From positions 1 through 64,000 of the forward strand of contig NZ_JAKSXY010000125.1 of assembly GCF_022829445.1 (NCBI RefSeq): a DNA stretch of 64,000 nucleotides, read 5' to 3'. Origin of the DNA: Methylobacterium sp. J-068. Lineage in GTDB: Bacteria > Pseudomonadota > Alphaproteobacteria > Rhizobiales > Beijerinckiaceae. Below the pieces are notes generated by a model. That model had not been told where the DNA came from and did not search any database. It worked only from the letters and a program-made list of their open reading frames with translations. A program made the position numbers and the translations under genes. Of the stretch, positions 8,148 to 16,116 are shown one piece after another; within the stretch, counting starts at the first letter, position 1; every line of letters begins with the position of its first letter.

Positions 8148-8738
8148 ATGCACGACCCGCATCATCAGCAGCAGCAACAGCAGGCCTCGGTTCGAGATGC
8201 GGGCTCGCGCCTCGACGTCCTCGAAAACATCGTGGCCGGCATCAACGGGCGCCTCAACGACATCGTGAGCAAGCTCGACGCGCGCTCGGGCATCAATTGG
8301 GCGCCGATCGGGCTCCTGATCACCGTGCTCGGCATGTTCGGCGGCATGGGGTTCACCTGGATCAACATGGGCCAGACCCGGCTCGAGTCGATGATCGCCA
8401 AGCAGGAGATCCGCTCCGAGCGGTACGTGCCGCGCGAGGATCTGGACACGCGCTTCCACGTCGTGGCGCAGCGGCGCGACGACCTGCAGAAGCTCACCGA
8501 CGATCGCATCGCCCGGATCGAGCGTGACCTCGACGGCCTGCAGAAGAACATCGTGCCCCGCGGCGAGCACGAGCAGACCTGGGCGGGCCAGCGCTCGCGC
8601 GACGACGGCCTGCAGCGCCAGCTCGATCAGGCGCGCAAGGATCTCTCCGACCTCAACACGCCACGCGACACGATCCAGAGCCTGCAGCGTCGTATCGAAG
8701 ATCTCGATCAAGCACTTCGATCCAACGCGCGGCGCTGA
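8148..8738 (+). CDS. Phage membrane protein with long coiled coil
   Basis: A 196-residue protein. It has a His/Gln-rich start (MHDPHHQQQQQQ), an amphipathic helix (RLDVLENIVAGINGRLNDIV), and one transmembrane segment (WAPIGLLITVLGMFGGMGF). A long heptad-like region follows with DLQKLTDDRIARIERDLDGL and DTIQSLQRRIEDLDQAL. A membrane anchor with a periplasmic coiled coil next to an endolysin resembles i-spanins or host-cell-wall accessory proteins. No family was identified. CCAGGACC precedes the ATG. It is the last gene of the prophage remnant. Confidence 0.6.
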   Translation: MHDPHHQQQQQQASVRDAGSRLDVLENIVAGINGRLNDIVSKLDARSGINWAPIGLLITVLGMFGGMGFTWINMGQTRLESMIAKQEIRSERYVPREDLDTRFHVVAQRRDDLQKLTDDRIARIERDLDGLQKNIVPRGEHEQTWAGQRSRDDGLQRQLDQARKDLSDLNTPRDTIQSLQRRIEDLDQALRSNARR

Positions 8739-9155
8739 CCTAGTGGTCGAAATCTGACGTTTGGTACCCAACCTTGAATTTTTGAGAAGGGTGGCGTTCT
8801 GCCGGTCCGCTATTTAGCAGCAATGCACGAGAGCGGACGTTGCCGCGATGCCCGCTCACGACCCTTTGCCGACACTCGGAAGGTCCGCTCCCAGGCTGTC
8901 GAGGCAGAGGCCAACGACCGGGTTGGGTGGATTACAGCCGGTCCGCTATTGGGAAGCGGCGCCAACAAACCGGACGTTCCCATGAGTTGCGGCGCAAGAC
9001 GGCTTCGCACCATGAGCAGAAATCTGCCGCTCGCTCAGCACCGTGCTTTCTGCAACCGATTTGGAGCGTCTGTTAACCATCGAATCTGTGAATTCTGTCA
9101 GTAGGCGCCAGGTTGAAGTCTTGACGCTAGAATCGCCAACTAAGGACAAACATGC
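8739..9155. repeat. Non-coding spacer with imperfect repeated blocks
   Basis: No credible gene. Two related blocks of about 44 bases lie at 8801-8844 and 8937-8980. Both start GCCGGTCCGCTATT and end in CGGACGTT followed by CC or GCC. A third GGTCCGCT occurs at about 8882. Similar degenerate GGTCCGCT/CGGACGTT sequence is widespread between genes of Rhizobiales and often yields spurious ORFs. It marks the right edge of the prophage debris. Confidence 0.5.
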
Positions 9156-10055
9156 CTATCGATACGAACTAATTTCCGTCATGAATTTGCGGCGTATGGC
9201 CCTGGAAAAATCGCCATAGCCTTTCGCGGTAAGCAAGAACGCGTTCGGTCCAGCGACGACGTGCGCCTCGAACCATTGCTGGAGGCCGATGTGCTCCTGT
9301 GGCAGCGGCGTCGCCCGGAGGCCGTACCCTGGGGCCCTGTATGCGCCGGCGCCCACGACATCGTTCTCGCCCGGAACGAGGATCGGCAGGCCATTGATGG
9401 TGGCGCCCGAGGCGAGGACGGCGGCCTGCTCGGTGGCGAGGTCGTCCGTGTCCGTGCAATTGTCGATGCCGTCGCCTGAAACGTCGACGACGATGCGCTC
9501 GGCGGGGATCGGCATGGCGGGGATCACGCTCCCGGCGATCGTGCGGAACATCTGAGCCAGGCAGGTGAATTCACCGGTCTGGCGGGGGGTCGCCCGGACC
9601 TGCGCCGCTGCGGCGACCGCATCGGCGCGGCTCGCGATCCGCCGCCATCCAACAGCCAGGCTGGCCCGATCGGCCCAGGTCACCATGGCGAAAAGCGTTC
9701 CTCCTGGCCGCGCGGTCATTGCTGCAACAACGCCGGGATCTTCCAAGGCCTCGGCAATTCCCTCCATCTGCAGCCCGAAGCGCGCCGCGTCGACCGATTG
9801 CGATACATCCACTGAGACGATGAGCGCGACCGCGACCGGCGGTTCGGCCCTGACCGCCGCGGTCGTGCCGCAGACGAACAGAAACGCCGCGGATCGCGCA
9901 CGCCAGCGTCGCGCCGGAGCTCGTGTCGGTGCCAGCAGACCCAACCGCCACCAGGGCCGTTCGGGGCGTTGTTGGGATTGCTGTCCGGGCGGCTCGCTGT
10001 CCCCGCCGACGGGGACGTGGATGTCGAATTTCGGAGCGGGGGGAAGCCGGGGCAT
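9156..10055 (-). CDS. DUF1194 / vWA-like secreted protein
   Basis: A member of the DUF1194 family, whose fold resembles von Willebrand A domains. After a hydrophobic segment (SAAFLFVCGTTAAVRA) the mature part opens with ALIVSVDVSQSVDAARF, a DxSxS-type MIDAS-like motif. RIVVDVSGDGIDNCTDTDDL and a C-terminal GYGDFSRAIRRKF follow. Export to the periplasm is likely. The annotated N-terminus adds about 50 Pro/Arg-rich residues before the signal and is probably too long; no ribosome binding site supports ATG 10055. It is the last gene of the minus-strand PQQ-dehydrogenase accessory unit, 18 bases after apbE. Its biochemical role is unknown. Confidence 0.75.
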   Translation of the reverse strand: MPRLPPAPKFDIHVPVGGDSEPPGQQSQQRPERPWWRLGLLAPTRAPARRWRARSAAFLFVCGTTAAVRAEPPVAVALIVSVDVSQSVDAARFGLQMEGIAEALEDPGVVAAMTARPGGTLFAMVTWADRASLAVGWRRIASRADAVAAAAQVRATPRQTGEFTCLAQMFRTIAGSVIPAMPIPAERIVVDVSGDGIDNCTDTDDLATEQAAVLASGATINGLPILVPGENDVVGAGAYRAPGYGLRATPLPQEHIGLQQWFEAHVVAGPNAFLLTAKGYGDFSRAIRRKFMTEISSYR

Positions 10056-10073
10056 CGTTCGGTTGCTGTCGAT

Positions 10074-11051
10074 TCAGGTCTTGTCGATGAAGCGCACCGT
10101 GCAGCCCGGATGCCGCGCAACGAGGTCGCGACCGCGTGCTGTACCGAGGACCATGCAGCTGGTGGACAGGCCGTCGGCCAGAAGCCCAGTCGGGGCGGTA
10201 ACGGTCACCGAAGCCAAGCCTGCAGGAGAACGCCCGGTCGCGGGGTCGAAGATGTGGTGGTCGACGCGGTCCGGCGAGAAGCTCATGCTGTAGTCTCCCG
10301 AGGTTGCGGCGAAGCCCATGAACGGTTCGATCACGGCGGCGAGGGTATCCGGCGCCCGCGGATCGGCGATGCCGAGGCGCCAGGGCGTACCGTCCGGGTG
10401 CGTTCCCGAGGCGCCGAACTCGCCGGTATCCACGAAGGCATCCGTAATCCCACGCGTATGCAGGGATGCCATAACCCGGTCGGCAGCGTAGCCCTGGACC
10501 AGGGCATTCAGCGTCACTGCGGTGCCGGGCTCCAGAAGGACGCGCTCGGGCGTGAGGGAGACCTTGCGCCAGCCGATCCGGGCGGCCGCCAGGCGAAGGG
10601 AGGCCGGGTCCGGACGTTCACCCCGCGCGGCGGCCTGCGCCCAGAGCGGCCAGAATGGCTGCACGGTCGGATCGAAGGCGCCGCCGGTCTCCGCCGCAAG
10701 GTCGAGGGCGAAGCTCAGGAGCGTGGTCAGGTGCGCGGGCGGCGCCTCGAGGTGGCCGGAGCGATTGAGGCGATTCAGGGCGCTGGTTGCCCGGAACAGG
10801 CTCGCGGCGTCCTCGACGCTGCGGATCTGCGCGAACCCGTCGGAGAGGGCCGCGTCGAGGGCGGACGGTTCGGGCCCGGCCACGGTGAGGGCGACGGTGG
10901 TGCCGAAGGCGAGGCCCGTGCGGGTTCGCGTCGTGAGGCCCTGCGCGCCGGCCATCGCGCGGAACGCGGCCACGCCGCCGAGTGCGGCCGTGGCGAGGCC
11001 GGCGCCCCCGACGAGGAGGCGGCGCCGGGCCGGGCGCAGGATGACCGTCAT
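10074..11051 (-). CDS. apbE: FAD:protein FMN transferase (ApbE family)
   Basis: ApbE attaches FMN covalently to a Thr or Ser of exported target proteins, using FAD. The 325-residue protein starts MTVILRPARRRLLVGGAGLA, a twin-arginine-like or Sec signal. It contains GGAFDPTVQPFWPLW, NALVQGYAADRVMASL, DTGEFGASGTHPDGTPW, HHIFDPATGRSP and ADGLSTSCMVLG, all standard ApbE blocks. Its ATG overlaps the stop of the NosR-like gene as ATGA, so it is translated with that gene. The FMN-binding domain of the neighbour is its obvious substrate. Confidence 0.9.
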   Translation of the reverse strand: MTVILRPARRRLLVGGAGLATAALGGVAAFRAMAGAQGLTTRTRTGLAFGTTVALTVAGPEPSALDAALSDGFAQIRSVEDAASLFRATSALNRLNRSGHLEAPPAHLTTLLSFALDLAAETGGAFDPTVQPFWPLWAQAAARGERPDPASLRLAAARIGWRKVSLTPERVLLEPGTAVTLNALVQGYAADRVMASLHTRGITDAFVDTGEFGASGTHPDGTPWRLGIADPRAPDTLAAVIEPFMGFAATSGDYSMSFSPDRVDHHIFDPATGRSPAGLASVTVTAPTGLLADGLSTSCMVLGTARGRDLVARHPGCTVRFIDKT

Positions 11052-13180
11052 TCCGCCGGTGCCTGCTGGGGGGCGATCCGCCGCCCGCGCTTGGCGGCCA
11101 CCACCTGCGGCACGCATTGCTGCGGGTCCTGAATGATCGTCACGCAATCCATGCATTGAAAGCACTCGGGGTAGTCGATCCGGCCGGACGGCGCGATGGC
11201 TCCGTAGCGGCAGCGCACCTTGCAGAGCTGGCACGGGCTGCCGCATTCCGCCCGACGCGGAATCCAGTCGAGGACGCGCAGGCGCCCGAGGATCGCGAGC
11301 CCGGCGCCGAGCGGACAGAGGTAGCGGCAGAAACCCTTGTAGACGAAGAGGTTGAGCACCAGCAGGCCGACCGCGTAGGCCACGAATGGCCAGGCCCGCA
11401 CGAAGTAGAGGGTGATGGCGGTCTTGAACGGCTCCGCCTCGGCAAACGTATCCGCGAGGGGCGAGCCGGTGGCGGCGGCGACGAGGATGCCGGCGAGGAG
11501 CCCGTATTTCGCCTGTCGCAACCAGAGATCGAGCCGGGGCGGTACCGCGATCGGCCGGATGCGCAGGGGCTTGGCGAGCCAGGCGGTGAATTCCTGCAGT
11601 GCGCCGAAGGGGCAGAGCCAACCGCAGAACGTGCCCCGCCCCCAGACCACGAGGGTCGGGACGAGGAAGGCCCAGAGCAGCAGCGAGGGTGGGTCGTAGA
11701 GGAGGAAGGCTAGATCGTGGGTCACGGTGGCGGCGCGCACCAGGCCGACCAGCGTGACGACGGAGAGCTGCGCCTGGGCGTACCAGCCGACGAAACCGAG
11801 GGTGAAGGCTAGGAAGCCGAGGCGGAAGATCGCGAAGCGACGGCGGTCGACCACGAGCATGCGCCGGAACGCGAGCACCGGCACGAGCCCGGCCAGCGCC
11901 AGGGCGATGACGCCGAGCTCGGGTCCGCGCGCTCGCCACGGATCGAGCCAGCTCGGACCCGCTTCCGCCGCCTCGCGGGTGAACAACGTGGTGGGGAGGG
12001 TGTAATCGGCGGAGAACTCACGGACGATCTTCTCGGACAGGATCTGCCCGCGTTCTCGGATGAGCTTGGCCTTCAGGGTCCAGGGCGCGGAGGGATCGAA
12101 GCCTGCGGCCCCGGTGATCCGCAGGATCGTCCAGGGCCCGTCGGGCAGATCAGGGGCGGCCCCGCGCCGCTCGATCGCCATGTCCCGCGCGTTCACCGCC
12201 AGACCGCCCTGCATCACGGCGAGGCGTTCGGGGATCGAACCCAGCACGAAATCCTCGCCGAGGGGATTCTCGGAGCCGTGGCTCACCACCATCACCGCAT
12301 GGTCGCCGGGGCCGAGTTCGCGCATGAGCGCGGCGAAGCGGTCCGAACCGAGGAGGCTACGGCCGATCGCCGGCACGTTGAGATAGGCGAAGGTGAGATC
12401 GGTGAGGGGTCGGTCCCCCGGGCCGCTGTCGATGGGTTCCAGGCCCGCATCCCGGAAGGCGTCCTCGGCCTGTCCGCGGGTCACGGTGAGGTAGCGCACC
12501 CAGCCCCGTGCGACGAGGTCGGCCACGCTCAGGGATTCGTCGGCATCCGGCCGGGCTTCGACCTTCAGGCCGACGTTCGCAGCGCCGAAGCCCAGCTTGG
12601 CGCGCGCGACGGCCAGGGACGCGCCCAGGATCGATTCGTTGATCACGCGCGTCGAGGCGGTGGCCATGGAGATCCCGTCCACGGTGGTCTCTGCCGAGGC
12701 CCCGCCCCCCCGCGCGTTCGGCCTACCGACCCGGATCGACCTGCGGGCCGACAAGCCCACATATTGGTCGACGAAGGCGAAGAGCGGTTCCGAGCCGAGG
12801 CCCTCCAGGAAGACGGGCTCGTGGTGGGATACGACCTTCACATCGCGGAAGGTGCCATCGGGGGCGAGCGCCACGAGGAGGTCGGGGGGCGTCCCCCCGA
12901 AGCCTGGGATCGGCGCGAGGTCGATGGATTCGAAAGCGTAGGCGAAGATCTCGTAGCGGCCGGCCTCCTGTTTTAGGATGGGCCAGACCGGCAAAGCCCC
13001 GTCGCGCTCGCCCACCACGAGCGGAGCCGGAAAGTACCGCTCAATGCTTCCCCGATCGAGCGTGCCCGCCATGGCGGGATGGCCTCCCCACAGGGTCGCG
13101 AGGAGAACGAGGAGGAGATGGCGCGTCCATGATCCGGCAAAGACCGGCGTGATCCGTGGGCGAACCTGCGCCGTGGTCAT
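11048..13180 (-). CDS. NosR/NirI-like flavo-polyferredoxin membrane protein
   Basis: A 710-residue membrane electron-transfer protein. The order is a signal (LLLVLLATLWGGHPAMA), a periplasmic FMN-binding domain with DGISMATASTRV as likely ApbE flavinylation site (near residue 175), and a membrane domain of several helices. Two CP-type motifs follow (FCGWLCPFGALQEF, FCRYLCPLGAGLAI), then two cysteine clusters for [4Fe-4S] centres (CGSPCQLCKVRC, CFQCMDCVTIIQDPQQC). NosR proteins pass electrons between the membrane and periplasm for N2O reductase. Here the gene sits among PQQ alcohol dehydrogenase accessory genes, overlaps the propeller gene by ATGA, and has its own apbE. A role in electron transfer linked to alcohol oxidation is inferred. 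Confidence 0.88.
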   Translation of the reverse strand: MTTAQVRPRITPVFAGSWTRHLLLVLLATLWGGHPAMAGTLDRGSIERYFPAPLVVGERDGALPVWPILKQEAGRYEIFAYAFESIDLAPIPGFGGTPPDLLVALAPDGTFRDVKVVSHHEPVFLEGLGSEPLFAFVDQYVGLSARRSIRVGRPNARGGGASAETTVDGISMATASTRVINESILGASLAVARAKLGFGAANVGLKVEARPDADESLSVADLVARGWVRYLTVTRGQAEDAFRDAGLEPIDSGPGDRPLTDLTFAYLNVPAIGRSLLGSDRFAALMRELGPGDHAVMVVSHGSENPLGEDFVLGSIPERLAVMQGGLAVNARDMAIERRGAAPDLPDGPWTILRITGAAGFDPSAPWTLKAKLIRERGQILSEKIVREFSADYTLPTTLFTREAAEAGPSWLDPWRARGPELGVIALALAGLVPVLAFRRMLVVDRRRFAIFRLGFLAFTLGFVGWYAQAQLSVVTLVGLVRAATVTHDLAFLLYDPPSLLLWAFLVPTLVVWGRGTFCGWLCPFGALQEFTAWLAKPLRIRPIAVPPRLDLWLRQAKYGLLAGILVAAATGSPLADTFAEAEPFKTAITLYFVRAWPFVAYAVGLLVLNLFVYKGFCRYLCPLGAGLAILGRLRVLDWIPRRAECGSPCQLCKVRCRYGAIAPSGRIDYPECFQCMDCVTIIQDPQQCVPQVVAAKRGRRIAPQQAPAE

Positions 13181-14181
13181 GGCGTGGTGCCTGAGGGGCC
13201 GGCCGGTGCCGGCCGGACCGCCACGCCCCAGGGGAACCGGCCGACCTTGACGCTGCGGATCGGGCGTTGCGTCGCCAGGTCGATCACCGTCACGTCCCCC
13301 GAAACCCCGTTCGTGGTGAACATGCGTGACTCGTCCGGCGTCATCGCGAGTTGCCAGACCCGGCGTCCGACCAGGATGTAGTTCACGACCCGGTAGGTTT
13401 TCGCGTCGATCACCGCGACCCGGTCGGAGGGGCCGAGCGCCACGAAGGCGAAACGTCCGTCCCGCGTCAGGGTGATGCCCACGGGCTGAAGGCGGTCCTC
13501 GGCGATGCCCTTCACGCCGAACCCCACCGTCTCGACGACCCGGCGGGTGGCCACGTCGATCACCGCCACCGTGCCGCCGATCTCCGAGGAAACCCACAGC
13601 GTCCGCCCGTCCGCCGAGAAGGCGGCGGCGCGCGGGCGCTGGCCCACCGGCGTCGCATCGAACGCCGAAAGCGTCGCGACATCGATCCAATGCACCATGT
13701 TGGTCGTCTCGGAGGTGGTGACCGCGAGCTTTCCGTCAGGGCTCACCGCCATGCCCTCCGGCTCGATGCCGACATCAATCTGGGCGAGGACCTTGCGCGC
13801 CTGCGCATCGACAACGGTGGTGGTGGCGTTCTCCTCATTGGCGATGAACAGCGTGCGGTCGTCCGGCGCGAGGGCGAACTGTTCGGGGTCCTCGCCCGAG
13901 GGAAGGTTGTGCCGCACCGCGCCCGTGTCGGGGTCGATGACCTGCACGGCATCCGAGTCGCTGGCGCAGATGTAGAGGGTGCGCCCGTCGCGGGAGAAGG
14001 TGAGACCGCGCGGGCGCCGGCCTACGGGGAAGGTGCGGACCACCTCCAGGGAGCCGCCGTCGATCACCGAAACGGTATTGTCGCGCTCGTTCGAGACAAA
14101 GATCTCCTGGCCCAGAACAGGCAACGCCAGGAGCGCGCCGGCAAGGCAGAGAAGGCTGGCGAGACACGCGGTGGGAGCCAT
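13177..14181 (-). CDS. PQQ-associated YVTN beta-propeller protein
   Basis: A 334-residue periplasmic beta-propeller. A signal (LASLLCLAGALLALPVLG) is followed by repeated YVTN-like blades: IFVSNERDNTVSVIDGGSLE, RGLTFSRDGRTLYICASDSD, LFIANEENATTTVVD and VAVIDVATRRVVETV. This pattern and context match the PQQ-dependent catabolism-associated propeller family (TIGR03866 type). The exact role is unknown; it may bind a redox partner or scaffold the dehydrogenase. It lies 56 bases after the solute-binding gene and overlaps the NosR-like gene by ATGA. Confidence 0.85.
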   Translation of the reverse strand: MAPTACLASLLCLAGALLALPVLGQEIFVSNERDNTVSVIDGGSLEVVRTFPVGRRPRGLTFSRDGRTLYICASDSDAVQVIDPDTGAVRHNLPSGEDPEQFALAPDDRTLFIANEENATTTVVDAQARKVLAQIDVGIEPEGMAVSPDGKLAVTTSETTNMVHWIDVATLSAFDATPVGQRPRAAAFSADGRTLWVSSEIGGTVAVIDVATRRVVETVGFGVKGIAEDRLQPVGITLTRDGRFAFVALGPSDRVAVIDAKTYRVVNYILVGRRVWQLAMTPDESRMFTTNGVSGDVTVIDLATQRPIRSVKVGRFPWGVAVRPAPAGPSGTTP

Positions 14182-14237
14182 GGCATTCGCCTTCGGATGT
14201 CTGTGCGGGCGGTGCGGAGCCGATATGTGCGGTCGCA

Positions 14238-15500
14238 TCAGCCTGCCTTTCGGAAGGTCCGGCACACGCTCTCGGGCTCGTCGAGGCCGAGGGTATCGAG
14301 TTCGGTGCGGTGGTGCAGAAACCCCTCGATCGGCGCAACGGCCGTGACCGCACCGGGGCCGATCAGGAACACCGGCTGGCGCAGCTGCCCATTCCAGGCA
14401 CGGAAGCTCAGGGGCCGCCCCTTGAAGCCGCCGACCTCGAATGTGGGTGCGAGGACCAACGCCGCGACCCTGTCGGGATCGGTGCTGCGCACCTGCACCG
14501 CCGCTTCGCCGAGCGCGTGCACGGCCATCCAACCGGCATAGTCCACCGGGCGCATCGCCCGCCCGGCGAGCCGGCGGAAGCGCCCCTGGAGTTGGACCGC
14601 CGCCCAGGCCTCCACCGGTCGCCCCCAGGCAGCGGGGGTGAGCCCCTGCGTGCCGACGACGGGGCGGGGCGATGCCGTGTTGTAGAGGAGGTTCGTGCCG
14701 AATGCCCCCGCCTCGTCGGCCACCGCGACCACGTCGTGCTCGGGACCACGGGTGGGAATCACGAACTCACGCAGCGCCGTGTCCCGTGTGTCGCCGCCCT
14801 CCGGATCGAAGCGCGACTCGGCGACGATCCGCAACCCGAACTTCTTCGCGCTCCGCCGCAGCGCTTCGGCGTAGAGGGCATCGGCCGGCGCCGGGCCGGA
14901 CAACAGCAGGATGCGGGCCCAGCGCTTGAAGGCCAGGAACTGAACCAGGGCATCGGCAAGCATCGCCCGCGAGGGCAGGACATGCAGCAGCCGGGCCCGG
15001 CAGTCGGCATCCCGCAGGCGGGTATCGGGCGCCCCGATATTCAGGAAGACGGTTCCTCGGGCCTCGGGCAGGTCGGTCAGCGCCAGGACGTCGTCGGCCG
15101 GCGCGTTCAGCACGACGAACCGGACCGGACCGTGTCCGAGGCTCCTGAACACGTGCCGGAGATCCTCCTCCGGCGCGACGATCCGGGTTTCGAGCGTGAA
15201 ACCCAGTCCGACGAAGCGGCCGGTGGCGTTCGAGTCCCTCAAACCGAGGTCCGCCCCCTTCAGACCTTCATCGTCGGGGATCGGATCTTCATTATTGAGG
15301 GGGGCGGGGCGCTCGATACGCCGTTCGAGGTAGTGGATCGTCAGCGCCTCGCCGGCAGCCGATGCGCGCGTACCGCCGGGCATCGCTATCGCGCCCGCTA
15401 GCACCAGGCCGGATACCACCGCCGCTGCGATCCGCGTGGCACGATGGGGACGCGGGCGGCCACGGCCCGCGCCATCCCGCTTCCAGCGCCGACCCTGCAT
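14238..15500 (-). CDS. PQQ-ADH-associated ABC solute-binding protein
   Basis: A 420-residue periplasmic binding protein of the branched-chain-amino-acid type found in PQQ alcohol dehydrogenase systems (TIGR03863 type). A basic N-terminus and signal (ATRIAAAVVSGLVLAGAIAM) are followed by LTIHYLERRIERP, FRSLGHGPVRFVVLNAPADD, FGLRIVAESRFDPEGGDTRD and TFEVGGFKGRPLSFRAWNGQ. GGGAGGG lies before ATG 15500, supporting this start. It leads the minus-strand operon and is divergent from pedF. No ATPase or permease partner is in the window, so its substrate (PQQ, metal complex or alcohol) is not known. Confidence 0.85.
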   Translation of the reverse strand: MQGRRWKRDGAGRGRPRPHRATRIAAAVVSGLVLAGAIAMPGGTRASAAGEALTIHYLERRIERPAPLNNEDPIPDDEGLKGADLGLRDSNATGRFVGLGFTLETRIVAPEEDLRHVFRSLGHGPVRFVVLNAPADDVLALTDLPEARGTVFLNIGAPDTRLRDADCRARLLHVLPSRAMLADALVQFLAFKRWARILLLSGPAPADALYAEALRRSAKKFGLRIVAESRFDPEGGDTRDTALREFVIPTRGPEHDVVAVADEAGAFGTNLLYNTASPRPVVGTQGLTPAAWGRPVEAWAAVQLQGRFRRLAGRAMRPVDYAGWMAVHALGEAAVQVRSTDPDRVAALVLAPTFEVGGFKGRPLSFRAWNGQLRQPVFLIGPGAVTAVAPIEGFLHHRTELDTLGLDEPESVCRTFRKAG

Positions 15501-15566
15501 CGGCCCTCCCGCCCTGTTCGTTCTTTGGCGGCAGGATAGCGGCGGCAACGCCGCGGCCGGTATTGG

Positions 15567-15627
15567 ACCAAAGTGCAACGGGGCGGGTGCGGGATTTCGA
15601 TGCTGACCTGTACCAAAGCACAATGGG
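15567..15627. promoter_or_regulatory. Direct repeat in divergent promoter, candidate operator
   Basis: Two 16-base copies, ACCAAAGTGCAACGGG (15567-15582) and ACCAAAGCACAATGGG (15612-15627), are in the same orientation 45 bases apart. They agree at 13 of 16 positions. They lie in the 179-base gap between the solute-binding gene and pedF, close to four turns of DNA apart, and may bind a regulator of alcohol or lanthanide response. No regulator gene is nearby. Confidence 0.45.
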
Positions 15628-15679
15628 TTCGGCTCAGGGCGCTTGCTACCCGTTTCCAATAATAACGGGAGGAACGACG

Positions 15680-16102
15680 ATGAAGCCTGTCATCCTGGGC
15701 GGGGGGCTCCTCGCCCTCGGTCTCGCTCTATCTGCGTCCATGGCCTTCGGTCACGGCGACGTCCAGCCGCAACCCGTCGACACCGCAGGCCTCGCGCCCC
15801 TCGGCGAAGGCTGGAAGGAGGAGAATCCATATCGGGGCAACGCCAAGGCGATCGCCATCGGCGATTCGGGCTTCAATCAGAACTGCGCCCGCTGCCACGG
15901 TCTCCAGGTCATCTCCGGCGGCCTGGCACCCGATCTGCGCTACCTTCCGGTTGGCAAGGAAGGCGATGAATACTTCGTCGAGCGCGTGCGTCACGGCGCG
16001 ATCATCAATGGCATGACGAAGATGCCGGCCTTCGAAGGCGTGCTCTCACAGGAGGCCCTGTGGGCGATCCGCACCTATATCGAATCGAAGCACGAGGAAT
16101 GA
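15680..16102 (+). CDS. pedF: Cytochrome c-550 PedF type
   Basis: A 140-residue periplasmic class I cytochrome c that takes electrons from a PQQ alcohol dehydrogenase. A signal (LGGGLLALGLALSASMAFG) is followed by HGDVQPQPVDTAGLAPLG and NPYRGNAKAIAIGDSGFNQN. The single haem site is NCARCHGL, with GGLAPDLRYLP next and the distal Met likely in GMTKMPAFEG. These match the PedF family. GGGAGGAACG precedes the ATG. It heads a plus-strand unit with the XoxJ-like gene 14 bases downstream and exaF further on, the same set as xoxG-xoxJ-xoxF. Confidence 0.92.
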   Translation: MKPVILGGGLLALGLALSASMAFGHGDVQPQPVDTAGLAPLGEGWKEENPYRGNAKAIAIGDSGFNQNCARCHGLQVISGGLAPDLRYLPVGKEGDEYFVERVRHGAIINGMTKMPAFEGVLSQEALWAIRTYIESKHEE

Positions 16103-16116
16103 GAGGGTATCCTGCG

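Noticed and set aside
8823..9104. Short plus-strand ORFs in the repeat-bearing spacer
   Set aside because: They arise from degenerate repeats that yield spurious ORFs in many Rhizobiales genomes; no ribosome site or conserved domain.
10074..11939. Long fused minus-strand frame giving a 621-residue protein
   Set aside because: Only the part from 11051 is ApbE; the upstream half is a shifted reading of the NosR-like gene.
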